Positions 9,131 through 17,875 of a stretch of 32,303 nt of DNA are shown piece after piece. The stretch's first letter is position 1, and each line of letters opens with the position of its first letter. Source of the stretch: Thiotrichaceae bacterium (lineage in GTDB: Bacteria; Pseudomonadota; Gammaproteobacteria; Beggiatoales; Beggiatoaceae); the NCBI GenBank assembly GCA_026991885.1, contig JALXAQ010000262.1:1-32303 (forward strand). Direction: 5' to 3'. The position numbers and the translations under genes were made by a program. The notes beneath the pieces are model-generated. The model did not search any database. It worked only from the letters and a program-made list of their open reading frames with translations, and was not told the origin of the DNA.

Positions 9131-9853
9131 TTAGCGACGATCTCCGTCTAAATCTCCCCACAATGCCTGCGCGACAGCTAATACCGTAACGGCTGCCGTT
9201 TCTGTGCGGAGTATGCGTGGTCCCAATCGAATGTCTAAATAACCTGCTTGCCTCGTTTGCTCTATTTCTGCCTCACTCAATCCGCCTTCTGCTCCAATTA
9301 ATACAGTTAAATTTTTTTCTATCCCGGATTGAATATTGAGAGACTGTTTGCCTGTTGGAGACAAGACAATACAAAAACTCTGGCTCGGTTCAGCTAACCA
9401 AGCATCCAGGCTCAACACATTATCTAATTGTGGTAGGCGATTTCTACCACACTGTTCACAGGCACTGATCATAATTTTACGCCAACGTTGCTCACGGTTT
9501 CTCGTCAAACTGCGCTCTGTGATAATTGGCACAATGCGCTGTACGCCTAATTCCACCGCTTTTTGTATTGTATAATCCAGATGTTCAGGGCGAGAAATGG
9601 CTTGCACTAATGTTAATTGTAAGGCAGATTCCCGTTCAATGTTTTTATATTCAGTCACTTGTAAATGCGCGGTTTTTTTAGCAGCGGCGATTAAATCGGC
9701 GACATATTCTCCGGATTGTCCATTAAATAATGTGACTTGTGTGCCAACGCGCTGGCGTAGCACATTTAAAAGATAATGGGCGGATTCTTTAGCTAAGACA
9801 ACTTCTTGCCCAACCGCCAGTGGCCTGTCTATAAATAAACGTGATAAAGGCAT
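9131..9853 (-). CDS. rsmE: 16S rRNA (uracil(1498)-N3)-methyltransferase
   Basis: 240 aa, the usual RsmE length. It methylates N3 of U1498 in 16S rRNA of the assembled 30S subunit using S-adenosylmethionine. The N-terminal PUA-like domain opens with MPLSRLFIDRPL and includes HYLLNVLRQRVG (26-37). The SPOUT domain has ERSLTR and RWRKIMISACEQCGRNRLP (about 113-141), then the trefoil-knot motifs IGAEGGLS (186-193) and LGPRILRTETA (210-220). ATG at 9853. It stands alone here: the upstream neighbour is a kinase remnant on the other strand. Confidence 0.96.
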   Translation of the reverse strand: MPLSRLFIDRPLAVGQEVVLAKESAHYLLNVLRQRVGTQVTLFNGQSGEYVADLIAAAKKTAHLQVTEYKNIERESALQLTLVQAISRPEHLDYTIQKAVELGVQRIVPIITERSLTRNREQRWRKIMISACEQCGRNRLPQLDNVLSLDAWLAEPSQSFCIVLSPTGKQSLNIQSGIEKNLTVLIGAEGGLSEAEIEQTRQAGYLDIRLGPRILRTETAAVTVLAVAQALWGDLDGDRR

Positions 9854-9944
9854 AATATTGACATTGGATATCTATTATTAGGAGCTAAAAATTGACTATA
9901 ATATCCTAAATTGCGGTTGCTAAAAACCTTAATCATTCGTTATA

Positions 9945-10337
9945 CGGAACGGGCAAGTGCAGTTTTTGCATTCTGAAAAAGAATATCCTATTTTTGTTGA
10001 TGAAAAGGCGGCCTGTCAAGTATTGGAAAATCTTATTTCAAATGCCGTCAAATACTCACCACACGGTAAAAATATCGCCATTCGTTTGATGAGTACTAGA
10101 GATGAGCAGATTGTGCGTTGTGAAATAGAAGATGAAGGTCCTGGCTTGAGTGAATCTGATAAACAAAAATTATTTGGTAAATTTGCCCGCACGGGTAATG
10201 AGCATTCAACGGGGCTTGGTTTATTTATTGTCAAAAAATTAGTGGAAGCGATGAATGGGGTGGTGTGAAAGTGAATTAGGGCAAGGGGCGACATTTATTG
10301 TTGAATTTCCAAAAAAGTCAAAACATTAACTACAGGG
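9945..10337 (+). pseudogene. Histidine kinase remnant (HATPase domain only, frameshifted)
   Basis: Reading from a GTG at 9957, the sequence encodes only the ATP-binding part of a sensor kinase: N-box NLISNAVKYSP, G1 EDEGPGL, F-box-like FGKFAR and G2 STGLGLFIVKKL. The frame stops at 10268 just after EAMNGVV. The expected continuation CESELGQGATFIVEFP is present in another frame from about 10266 onward, so a small indel broke the gene. That second frame ends at a TAA supplied by the family C element. No sensor, HAMP or HisKA part exists upstream. It is not a copy of the kinase at 10874, whose N-box is NLVGNAIKFTESG. Confidence 0.8.
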
Positions 10338-10461
10338 ATTTTTTTTTAGCAGGGATAAGTCAAAACCGATACGAGCCGCCAATTTTTTTTTATTCTGCGA
10401 GTGAAGCTTTTGACTTATCCTTGTTAATAAGGTATTGCCTGTCGTTAAGGTTTTGACTTCT
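10313..10461. repeat. TCAAAAC family inverted-repeat element (family C, copy 2)
   Basis: Left end AGTCAAAACATTAACTACAG, right end CCTGTCGTTAAGGTTTTGAC; an internal GATAAGTCAAAACCGATACG matches the copy at 1401-1498. It abuts the kinase remnant and supplies a stop codon to it. Bases 10462-10550 hold no gene that I can see. Confidence 0.75.
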
Positions 10462-10550
10462 GGCCGACCATTTATCGGATGTAAATGAGCATTCGTCTAA
10501 ATCTTATGTCACTGAGCTTATATCTAATATAACCTTATAGCTGAAATTCA

Positions 10551-10783
10551 GCCTCATCATTTGGAGATAAAAAATTATGAAATCAGTTATCTGGTATAAA
10601 CGTTTAAGCTTTCAAATTTTTGCTTTATTATTTATGACTCTTTGGCTCGTTTTTGGGATTGTTTTGGTTATGAATACCAGTGCTAAAAAACTGCTTTCAA
10701 TGCTAACCTCAAAATTTAAAAAACCGCTAATAATGCCGTTTCGCGCTTGGCAGCGCGTTCAGGTTAGACGAGTCAGTCAATAA
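10551..10783 (+). pseudogene. Truncated tandem duplicate of the start of the hybrid kinase
   Basis: About 10551-10759 repeats the leader and first ~190 coding bases of the next gene (10853-11062), including the ribosome site context CCTCATCAT and the start MKSVIWYKRLSFQ. The first 46 codons remain recognisable (membrane helix plus MNTS.KKL), then a 4-base deletion after TSK shifts the frame and the ORF ends at 10783 within unrelated residues. It has no sensor or catalytic part and is best read as a dead partial duplication. Confidence 0.85.
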
Positions 10784-10787
10784 ACAG

Positions 10788-10818
10788 TCAAAACCAGACA
10801 TGGCAGGTCTGGTTTTGA
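10788..10818 (+). terminator. Strong hairpin followed by T-rich tract
   Basis: TCAAAACCAGAC (10788-10799) pairs perfectly with GTCTGGTTTTGA (10807-10818) around a 7-base loop, followed by TGATTTTATTTTTTATT. This is a convincing rho-independent terminator placed between the dead duplicate and the intact kinase gene. Confidence 0.7.
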
Positions 10819-10873
10819 TGATTTTATTTTTTATTGACGGACAACTCTCTCCGCCTCATCATCTGGAGAACTT

Positions 10874-13800
10874 ATGAAATCAGTTATCTGGTATAAACGT
10901 TTAAGCTTTCAGGCTATTTTTGGTCTATTATTTATTACTCTCTGGCTCGTTGTGGGGATTGTTTTGATTATGAATACCAGTGGCAAAAAACTGGTCTCAA
11001 TGGAAACCTCAAAAGTTATTGAACAAACCGCTAATAATGCCGTTTCACGCTTGGCAGGGCGTTTATCTGAAATCGCAGTCTTAACGAAAACCTTGGCTGC
11101 GACTGCCGAAAATTTACCTAAGTCAGAAACGACCTTTAAAAAAGTTTTCCCTAAGTTGATTGATTTTAACGGCGATTTAAATGTCGCAGGTGGCGGGATT
11201 TGGCCCGAACCCTATACTTTCCAAGCCGACAAAGAAAGGAGAAGTTTCTTTTGGGGGCGCGAGCCTGATGGTACCCTAAAATACTACGACGACTACAATC
11301 AACATGGTTATCACCATGAAGAATGGTATGTCGCAGTACGCCACGCCAAGCAGGGGACTTGTTCTTGGAGTGAATCCTACATGGACCCTTATTCTTACCA
11401 ACCAATGGTGACTTGTACTGTGGCGACCTTTGATCAACAAAAGCATTTTTCTGGCACCGTCACTATTGACTTGAAATTAGAAGGATTGCAAGCGATGGTA
11501 AAATCCTTGCAAAAAGAAACCGGTGGTTATGTGTTTATTTTGGATAGGAATAATAAATTTATTACCTTTCCAAAACCCGAGTTAGTCAAAAAAATAGATC
11601 AAGATAGTCAAGGAAATCGCACGGAAGAATTTATATTGGCCTCTGATTTTGCTAAAAAAATGCCTCTATTTTCACCTCTGTCAGAGGCCCTTGATGCAAT
11701 GAATCAAGATATTCTCATGCAAGCGCATCAGAAGGCAAATTACGAGCCAAACATCGCGGTAGAAATTGAACGCGACAGCTACCAAATTGATACGCCAAAA
11801 GCAGAGCTACTGTCAGCGGTTATTGCTAATCCCCTCAAGGAAACTAAATTATATCAAAAAGTCACTTTAGAAAATGATTTTTTGTTAAATGAGCCCTCTA
11901 CCGCTTTTATATTTCATGTGCCAGACTCATACTGGAAATTGCTTATTGTCAAGCCCCATTCTGAGATAAATGTGGTTGCCTATAATATTACTCAATTACT
12001 GATTATGTATCTTGTAGCAACCACTATAGTCATTTTGGCACTCGCTTATTTGGCCTTAAATCGCTTTTTAATAAAACCTTTGTCACAAACCAGCCATGCT
12101 GTTCAAACGATGGGCGCATTAGTCGCGGATAGAAAATTTCATCAACTGGAATCTTTCAAAATGCCGAGTATAACCTCTAATGAAATTGGCCGACTTCTTC
12201 AAGTATTTGATGCTATCGCAAGCCAAATTGCCAAGCAACACAAGCAAGTCATAGAGACTAATAAAGTGCTTGAAGCTAAAAATGAACAATTGCAACAGTT
12301 GGATGAACTCAAAGATGAATTTTTAGCCAATACGTCCCATGAACTCCGCACCCCACTCAATGGGATTATTGGTCTTGCTGAATCTCTGAATGACGGCGCG
12401 GCGGGGCCATTATCAGATGAGGTGCAAAAAAATATTCTGATGATCGCACAAAGTGGACATCGCTTGAACAATCTCGTTAACGAGATTCTGGATTTTTCCA
12501 AACTCAAACACAAAAATCTGGAATTACAACTGAAAGCCGTCGGTATAAGGGAAGTCAGTCAGGTGGTACTCACACTCTGCCAACCCCTGCTGGGCCACAA
12601 ACCGGTGCAACTGGTAATAAACGCCATTGCCCCTGACTTACCCCCAGCATACGCCGATGAGAACCGTTTGCAACAAATTCTCTATAACTTGGTGGGTAAT
12701 GCGATTAAGTTTACGGAAAGCGGTCGTATCGAAATTTCTGCAAAAAGAAATAAACAAGGTTTGCTTATCACCGTCTCTGACACCGGTATCGGCATCCCCG
12801 CCGAACAATTAGATCGCATTTTTGAATCTTTTGAACAAGGCGAAGGGGCATACGGTGGCACCGGCTTAGGTTTAGCTGTGACTCAACAACTCGTGGAATT
12901 ACATAATGGCCACATTCAGGTAGAATCCACTGTTGGCGTTGGCTCACGCTTTAGCTTCACTTTACCCATAGCTCAAGTAGAAAAGAGTCAAGTAGAAAAG
13001 AGTCAAGTCCAATTTTCCCAATTGCGCCATCAAGCCTTGATTGAGACGAGCCAATCGGTTACGTCAGGTCAATCTAAAATTTTGGTTGTCGATGATGAAC
13101 CAGTGAATATTCAAGTACTTGTCAACCATTTGTCGCTACAAAATTATGCGGTTTATCAAGCCAGCAATGGGATGGAAGCTTTGGACATGATTAATGAAGA
13201 TTTCAAACCAGACTTGATTTTACTGGATGTGATGATGCCCAAAATGACCGGCTATGAAGTTTGTCGCCGGCTGCGCGAACAATTTCCTCTCAATGAGCTG
13301 CCGATTTTGATGCTGACGGCTAAAAATCAGGTGTCAGACATGGTAAAAGGATTGGAGATGGGTGCCAATGATTATTTGACCAAACCCGTTTCAAAAGATG
13401 AACTGTTAGCCAGAGTGCAAACCCAGATACAACTTTATCAGATTAACCTTGAAAATGCAGAACTCTACGATGAGCTACATGAAAATGAACAGCGGCTCAC
13501 ACAAATCTTAGAGGCGATGCCGGTGGGTGTGAACGTGACTGACGCGAGCGGGAGAAATTATTATACCAACAAAACGGCTTTGCAGATTGTTGGTCAAAGC
13601 CTTGATACTTCATCGTGCATCGAAGAATGGGCGACGATTTTTCAAGCCCATCAGGCGGGCACCTATCAGTTATACCCTCACGAGCGTATGCCAACTGTGC
13701 AAGCCCTGAAGGGTCATAAGTCAAGAGTTGATGATATAGAAATCCATCAAGGTGACGAAATTATTCCGGTTGAGATGTGGGGAACGCCTATTTTTGATGA

Positions 13801-14656
13801 CAATAAACAGGTCAAATATACCATTACCGCCTTTGCCGACATCACGGAACGTTTAAAAAGGGAACAAGCAGAAAGAGGACGTGAAGCCGCCGAAGCCGTC
13901 AACAAAATGATGACAGACAGCATTCAATACGCCAAAATCATACAATCTTCCTTATTGCCCAATTTGGAACAAGTAAAAACTTTCTTGCCAAATAGTTTTT
14001 TCCTGTGGATGCCCAGAGAACTCGTCGGCGGCGATATGATCTATGCACAGTCCGTTGAAGATGGCCTGATTATTGCCGTAGTGGATTGTACCGGGCATGG
14101 CGTCCCCGGCGCGTTTATGACTATGCTGGCTTCAACCCAGCTAAGACGAATCATCAGAGATGAGGGCTGTTACGAGCCGAGCGACATCCTCAAACGGCTT
14201 AATTTTCTGGTCAAAACGTCGCTGCAACAGGATAGCGCTCAAACCCGCTCCGATGATGGGCTTGATGCCGCGATTTGTTGCCTCAAACCCGATACCTTAA
14301 GCTTTGCCGGTGCCAAACTGCCGCTTTATTATATTCACAATGACCAACTCAATGTCATTGCTGGCGATAGACAAAGTTTGGGTTATAAACGCTCCAACTT
14401 GGATTTTGAATTTACCACGCACACGCTCTCGATTGAACCGGGCATGTCCTTTTATATGTCAAGCGATGGTTTTTTGGATCAATTGGGTGGTCCTAAACGT
14501 TTTCCTTTTGGCAATAAGCGTTTTAGACAACTGCTGATGGAAAATCGCCACCACGCTTTTGACGAGCAATCTGCTCAAATGCTGCGGGCATTTAATGAAT
14601 ACAAAGGCGAACAGAACAGACAGGATGATGTGACAGTGGTGGGTTTTAAATTATAA
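10874..14656 (+). CDS. Hybrid sensor histidine kinase / receiver / PAS / PP2C-type phosphatase
   Basis: 1260-aa membrane sensor. Domains in order: first membrane helix 13-34; extracytoplasmic Cache-like sensor about 45-360 (GGGIWPEPY, EEWYVAVR and WSESYMDPY are Cache-type); second helix about 371-395; HAMP to about 450; coiled linker 455-482; HisKA with phospho-acceptor H489 (FLANTSHELRTPLNGIIG); HATPase with N-box NLVGNAIKFTESG, G1 DTGIG and G2 GGTGLGL; receiver from about 735 with phospho-acceptor D785 and K837; PAS about 870-990; and a C-terminal SpoIIE/PP2C phosphatase with metal ligands D1054 (LVGGD) and D1071 (VDCTGHGVPGAFM). The start has GGAG eight bases upstream. SiaB-like and SiaC-like genes follow directly, so the phosphatase probably plays the SiaA role, under kinase/receiver control. 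The ligand is unknown. Confidence 0.92.
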   Translation: MKSVIWYKRLSFQAIFGLLFITLWLVVGIVLIMNTSGKKLVSMETSKVIEQTANNAVSRLAGRLSEIAVLTKTLAATAENLPKSETTFKKVFPKLIDFNGDLNVAGGGIWPEPYTFQADKERRSFFWGREPDGTLKYYDDYNQHGYHHEEWYVAVRHAKQGTCSWSESYMDPYSYQPMVTCTVATFDQQKHFSGTVTIDLKLEGLQAMVKSLQKETGGYVFILDRNNKFITFPKPELVKKIDQDSQGNRTEEFILASDFAKKMPLFSPLSEALDAMNQDILMQAHQKANYEPNIAVEIERDSYQIDTPKAELLSAVIANPLKETKLYQKVTLENDFLLNEPSTAFIFHVPDSYWKLLIVKPHSEINVVAYNITQLLIMYLVATTIVILALAYLALNRFLIKPLSQTSHAVQTMGALVADRKFHQLESFKMPSITSNEIGRLLQVFDAIASQIAKQHKQVIETNKVLEAKNEQLQQLDELKDEFLANTSHELRTPLNGIIGLAESLNDGAAGPLSDEVQKNILMIAQSGHRLNNLVNEILDFSKLKHKNLELQLKAVGIREVSQVVLTLCQPLLGHKPVQLVINAIAPDLPPAYADENRLQQILYNLVGNAIKFTESGRIEISAKRNKQGLLITVSDTGIGIPAEQLDRIFESFEQGEGAYGGTGLGLAVTQQLVELHNGHIQVESTVGVGSRFSFTLPIAQVEKSQVEKSQVQFSQLRHQALIETSQSVTSGQSKILVVDDEPVNIQVLVNHLSLQNYAVYQASNGMEALDMINEDFKPDLILLDVMMPKMTGYEVCRRLREQFPLNELPILMLTAKNQVSDMVKGLEMGANDYLTKPVSKDELLARVQTQIQLYQINLENAELYDELHENEQRLTQILEAMPVGVNVTDASGRNYYTNKTALQIVGQSLDTSSCIEEWATIFQAHQAGTYQLYPHERMPTVQALKGHKSRVDDIEIHQGDEIIPVEMWGTPIFDDNKQVKYTITAFADITERLKREQAERGREAAEAVNKMMTDSIQYAKIIQSSLLPNLEQVKTFLPNSFFLWMPRELVGGDMIYAQSVEDGLIIAVVDCTGHGVPGAFMTMLASTQLRRIIRDEGCYEPSDILKRLNFLVKTSLQQDSAQTRSDDGLDAAICCLKPDTLSFAGAKLPLYYIHNDQLNVIAGDRQSLGYKRSNLDFEFTTHTLSIEPGMSFYMSSDGFLDQLGGPKRFPFGNKRFRQLLMENRHHAFDEQSAQMLRAFNEYKGEQNRQDDVTVVGFKL

Positions 14657-14658
14657 AC

Positions 14659-14681
14659 GTCCAAGATAAATCTTGGACTCC
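14659..14681. repeat. Family A palindrome inside the signalling operon
   Basis: GTCCAAGATAAATCTTGG plus ACTCC, starting three bases after the kinase stop and ending just before the ribosome site of the SiaB-like gene. It contains an in-frame TTG (14673) that is unlikely to be the true start of that gene. Confidence 0.85.
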
Positions 14682-14702
14682 AAAATAAAGGAGACTATTA
14701 AA

Positions 14703-15251
14703 ATGCAACTAGAAAATCTTTACTACCTCAAAACAGAACTTGATACACAGGGCATATTGTTTAGTTTCAGTGGCCCTCTTTCGCAAACGCTTTTGTTGGA
14801 AATGGGCGATACCTTGAGAAATAAAATGACGCTGGAGAAAGCCAATCCTTCAACCACTCTCAAGGTATTTTCCATGCTAGTGGAACAAACGCAAAATATT
14901 CTCCATTATTCTGCCGAAAAAAGGAGAACCGCCCACTCTAAAGGCGCCGTCACTGATGGCATCATTGTGGTTGGCTATGAAAATGGGCGTTATTATGTAT
15001 TATGTGGAAACCTGGTTTATAATCAAAAAATCAATGGTATCACTAACCAACTGGCTCAGTTGCAAAGGATGGACAAGGACGATCTCAAGGACTATTACAA
15101 GGAGCAGCGTAGGAAGGCTCCCCATGCAGACAGTAAAGGGGCGGGACTGGGATTTATTGAAATGGCGAGACGATCCACCACACCAATTGAATTCAATTTT
15201 CAAAATGTTGACGATAAATTTTCTTTTTTTTCTTTGAAGACAAGTATTTAG
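14703..15251 (+). CDS. SiaB-like protein kinase
   Basis: 182 aa from the ATG at 14703 (MQLENLYYLKTELDTQG), which has AAGGAG upstream. It resembles the SiaB family, the HATPase-like Ser/Thr kinases that phosphorylate SiaC in Pseudomonas aeruginosa (established knowledge). Visible support: family-like opening with LFSFSGPLSQ, a helical segment with VFSMLVEQTQNILHYS (N-box-like), a DGIIVVGYENGRYYVLCGN strand region and a C-terminal GAGLGFIEMARRS (G2-box-like glycines). It is co-directional with the PP2C-containing kinase and 13 bases before the SiaC-like gene. Expected role: opposes the PP2C domain in setting SiaC phosphorylation. The assignment rests on motif memory and context. Confidence 0.8.
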   Translation: MQLENLYYLKTELDTQGILFSFSGPLSQTLLLEMGDTLRNKMTLEKANPSTTLKVFSMLVEQTQNILHYSAEKRRTAHSKGAVTDGIIVVGYENGRYYVLCGNLVYNQKINGITNQLAQLQRMDKDDLKDYYKEQRRKAPHADSKGAGLGFIEMARRSTTPIEFNFQNVDDKFSFFSLKTSI

Positions 15252-15264
15252 GGAGAATAGGCGC

Positions 15265-15648
15265 ATGGAAAGTTTGGAACTAAAAGCCAGCCAGTACACC
15301 CCCCAGGTTTCCTTTAACGCTGAAAGTAATGTGCTTGAGCTGAAAGGTGAATGTTACCCGGAAAATATCGCAGAATTTTCTGATCCCCTGTTTTCTTGGC
15401 TGGAAGAGTATTTGTCACTTCTGGGAAACCAAGCCGTTATTGTGAATGTTGAACTCAATTATTTCAACAGCAGTACCTCAAAAATGTTGCTGAATTTTTT
15501 TGAGAGATTGGAGACTGAAGTGACGGATAATGCTAAGAATATTAGTGTAAACTGGATTTATGACTCGGAGAATGATAGTGCAGAAGAATATGGCGAGGAA
15601 TTTCAGGAAGATTTGGAGTCGTTAAGTTTTAATTTAGTGACAAAATAA
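15265..15648 (+). CDS. SiaC-like regulatory phosphoprotein (DUF1987)
   Basis: 127 aa, matching the SiaC/DUF1987 family, small STAS-like proteins. In P. aeruginosa, unphosphorylated SiaC binds and activates the diguanylate cyclase SiaD. Visible features: the strand VSFNAESNVLELKGECYPEN, then VIVNVELNYFNSSTSKMLLNFFERLE, where the Ser/Thr cluster at 69-72 is the equivalent of the phosphorylated loop, and a very acidic C-terminus. The ribosome site GGGAG and ATG at 15265 are clear. No diguanylate cyclase (SiaD) lies in the window, so its target is unknown here and could be encoded elsewhere or differ. Confidence 0.88.
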   Translation: MESLELKASQYTPQVSFNAESNVLELKGECYPENIAEFSDPLFSWLEEYLSLLGNQAVIVNVELNYFNSSTSKMLLNFFERLETEVTDNAKNISVNWIYDSENDSAEEYGEEFQEDLESLSFNLVTK

Positions 15649-15669
15649 GATTTTTAAACTAAAAGCCTT

Positions 15670-15777
15670 GAATCACGGATTAAGCGGATGACACGGATGA
15701 CGCGGATTTAAAGTCAAAGTCAAAAGCTCAGAAAATGAGTGTTTTCATGTTTTTAATCCGTGCCATCCGTGATGAAC
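15670..15777. repeat. ATCC-type repeat (family D, copy 1)
   Basis: Clusters of CGGATGAC/ACGGAT on the left (15672-15712) face AATCCGTGCCATCCGTGAT on the right (15759-15777) around a centre with CAAAGTCAAAAGCTCAG. The reverse complement matches the sequence flanking the hairpin element at 32087-32303. Confidence 0.8.
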
Positions 15778-15808
15778 GTCGCCAGCGCAGGAGTTTCAAG
15801 GTTTTTTT

Positions 15809-15936
15809 TCTCGTTCCCACGCTCTGCGTGGGAATGCCTTCTCGGACGCTCTGCGTCCTGCAAGAAAGATCGCGCACTCTTGCAGGACGCGGAGCGTCCA
15901 GGCAGGCATTCCCACGCAGAGCGTGGGAACGAGAAA
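15809..15936. repeat. Large inverted repeat of the CCCACGCTCTGCGTGGG type (family B, copy 2)
   Basis: About 128 bases that fold into one long hairpin. The outer arms carry TTCTCGTTCCCACGCTCTGC and its complement; the inner arms are GGACGCTCTGCGTCCTGCAAG and its near complement. The 15649-16017 gap holds only this, the family D copy before it, and about 80 A/T-rich bases (with a GAAAATTCT inverted motif) before the SDR gene ends. Confidence 0.9.
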
Positions 15937-16017
15937 TAATTAAGCATTTATTCTGAAAATTCTCAAATTTTGAAAATTCTGATTCAGACAGAAAAGTCAA
16001 AAGAGCATGAGTGTGCT

Positions 16018-16875
16018 TTACTCAGGCAAATGTCGCAACACCCAATCCATCGCCCGATGTGGGAGAAATCGTTTTAAGCTTGCCAACAAATACGTTGGAA
16101 AAGTCACATAATAACGCAGTTGGGGGTGTCGGGATTCTAAGGCATGGATAACTCTTTTGAGCACCGCCTCTGGTGGCAAAGTAAACGGAGCAACCACCTC
16201 TTTTGCTAATAAGCGTTGTTCCATTTTGGCATAAGTTTTATAATGTACGCTCTGTTCAGCATCAATATGCTGTTTGAACATCTTATAAGCATTGGCACGA
16301 AACTGGCTCACAATGGGTCCGGGTTCAATCAAAGAGACAAAAATACCAGTGCCGGCTAATTCTAAGCGCAAAGTATCGCTTAATCCCTCCAAAGCAAATT
16401 TAGTCGCATTATAGGCACCGCGATAAGGCAATGCCACCAAACCTAACACGGAGCTATTTTGGATAATCCGCCCCTCGCCTTGGCGGCGCATGACAGATAT
16501 GACTTGACGAGTCAATTCATGTGTCCCAAAAAAATTGCTTTCAAATTGTTGACGCAAAGCCTCAACGCTTAAATCTTCTACCGCGCCCGGTTGTCCATAA
16601 GCCCCATTGTTAAATAAACCATACAATCGCCCATCAGTCTGATCTAATACCGTTTGCACCGCCTCAAAAATGGACTGCGAATCGCTCAAATCTAAGACGA
16701 AGCTTTCCAAGCCTTCTTGTTGTAAACGGGCGACATCTTTAGGCTGACGCACAGTGGCAAATACCGAATATCCTCGGTTTTTCAAAGCGTGTGCGACACA
16801 GTAGCCTATACCGCTAGAGCAACCCGTGATAAGTATCGGGCGAGAAGATATTAAAGATTTAGGTGTTTTAAACAT
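16018..16875 (-). CDS. YbbO-like short-chain dehydrogenase/reductase
   Basis: 285-aa classical SDR with an NAD(P)-binding Rossmann fold. The cofactor motif TGCSSGIG is at 17-24, the NNAG position reads NNGA (89-92), and the catalytic Ser is in QNSSVLG (S142). The YxxxK pair is Y155/K159 in AYNATK, followed by SLIEPGPI. The overall sequence, including the C-terminal ALESRHPQLRYYVTFPTYLL, resembles E. coli YbbO, described as an NADPH-dependent aldehyde reductase; the physiological substrate here is unknown. The ATG at 16875 has no obvious strong ribosome site. It is divergent from the next gene with 85 bases between them. Confidence 0.9.
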   Translation of the reverse strand: MFKTPKSLISSRPILITGCSSGIGYCVAHALKNRGYSVFATVRQPKDVARLQQEGLESFVLDLSDSQSIFEAVQTVLDQTDGRLYGLFNNGAYGQPGAVEDLSVEALRQQFESNFFGTHELTRQVISVMRRQGEGRIIQNSSVLGLVALPYRGAYNATKFALEGLSDTLRLELAGTGIFVSLIEPGPIVSQFRANAYKMFKQHIDAEQSVHYKTYAKMEQRLLAKEVVAPFTLPPEAVLKRVIHALESRHPQLRYYVTFPTYLLASLKRFLPHRAMDWVLRHLPE

Positions 16876-16960
16876 CTTAATATTGTATTATAAAAAAAAC
16901 GCTACTATACTCCTTAAGATACATATTTTGGAGCATAGTAAAAGTTAAAGGGAGGAAAAT

Positions 16961-17869
16961 TTGACAAAAGCCATTATACTCACAATTTTAAGTGGTATTC
17001 TGATCGGTCTCATCTTGCTCTGGATCGAATACACCTACTTTATTCCATTTTTTACACCGACAGCAGTGTTACCCGTAGAGCCGACATCTAATCCTTGCCA
17101 ATGTACGCCCGGCAAAATTTTTCGTGATTCCTTACAAAACAAGACATTAGGGCCTGAAATGGTGGTCATTGCAGCCGGGCGATTTCGTATGGGGGATATT
17201 CAGAACAAAGGGGCAAAGTGGGAGCAACCCATACATAGTGTGTATATCAACCGTTTTGCAATGAGTCGTTATGAGATCACTTTTGCAGAATATGACCGTT
17301 TTGCACAAGCGACAAACCGACAAAAGCCAGATGATGCCGCTTGGGGACGGGGTAATCGCCCCGTGATTAATGTATCTTGGATCGATGCCACCGCTTATGC
17401 CCATTGGTTAAGTCAGCAAACCAAGCAAGAATATGGCTTACCAACAGAGGCGCAATGGGAATATGCCGCGCGGGCGGAGACTGAGAGCCAATATTGGTGG
17501 GGAAACGAAATTGGATATAATTTTGCTAACTGTGACGATTGTGGTAGTCGCTGGGATAATAAAAAAACCGCCCCAGTCGGTTCATTTTCGGCTAATCCCT
17601 TTAAGTTATATGATACAGCGGGAAATCTTTATGAGTGGACTTGTTCAGAATATGAGGCTAAATATAACGGCAAAGAACAAGCTTGTTTGAGCCAACAAAA
17701 TACCACCACTCTACGTGTGATTCGCGGAGGTTCTTGGTACAGCACTCCAAGATTTTTGCGATCAGCGAGTCGTTACCGACTACCACCAAACCACCGCGAC
17801 TACAAGGTAGGTTTTCGCCTGGCTAGAAAAATTCCTGAAAAAAAATATACGCCAAAAATCAATCAATAA
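16961..17869 (+). CDS. Membrane-anchored FGE/SUMF1-like domain protein
   Basis: 302 aa starting at TTG 16961, chosen because GGGAGG lies just upstream and no ATG precedes the membrane helix (5-27). A Pro/Thr linker leads to a formylglycine-generating-enzyme-like domain (about 64-290): PEMVVIAAGRFRMGD, SRYEITFAEYDRF, INVSWIDATAYAHWL, LPTEAQWEYAARA, NLYEWTCSEY, RVIRGGSW and VGFRLAR. True FGEs have a catalytic Cys pair around the SYCxRYRCAAR motif; here it reads RSASRYRLPP, so both are absent. Thus it is probably not a sulfatase activator but one of the many FGE-like domains used for binding or regulation. The CDDC pair (191-194) could bind metal or form a disulfide. The domain most likely faces the periplasm. 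Confidence 0.88.
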   Translation: MTKAIILTILSGILIGLILLWIEYTYFIPFFTPTAVLPVEPTSNPCQCTPGKIFRDSLQNKTLGPEMVVIAAGRFRMGDIQNKGAKWEQPIHSVYINRFAMSRYEITFAEYDRFAQATNRQKPDDAAWGRGNRPVINVSWIDATAYAHWLSQQTKQEYGLPTEAQWEYAARAETESQYWWGNEIGYNFANCDDCGSRWDNKKTAPVGSFSANPFKLYDTAGNLYEWTCSEYEAKYNGKEQACLSQQNTTTLRVIRGGSWYSTPRFLRSASRYRLPPNHRDYKVGFRLARKIPEKKYTPKINQ

Positions 17870-17875
17870 TAATGT

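Noticed and set aside
16961-17869. Genuine formylglycine-generating enzyme activating a sulfatase
   Set aside because: The catalytic cysteine motif is missing and no sulfatase is in the window.
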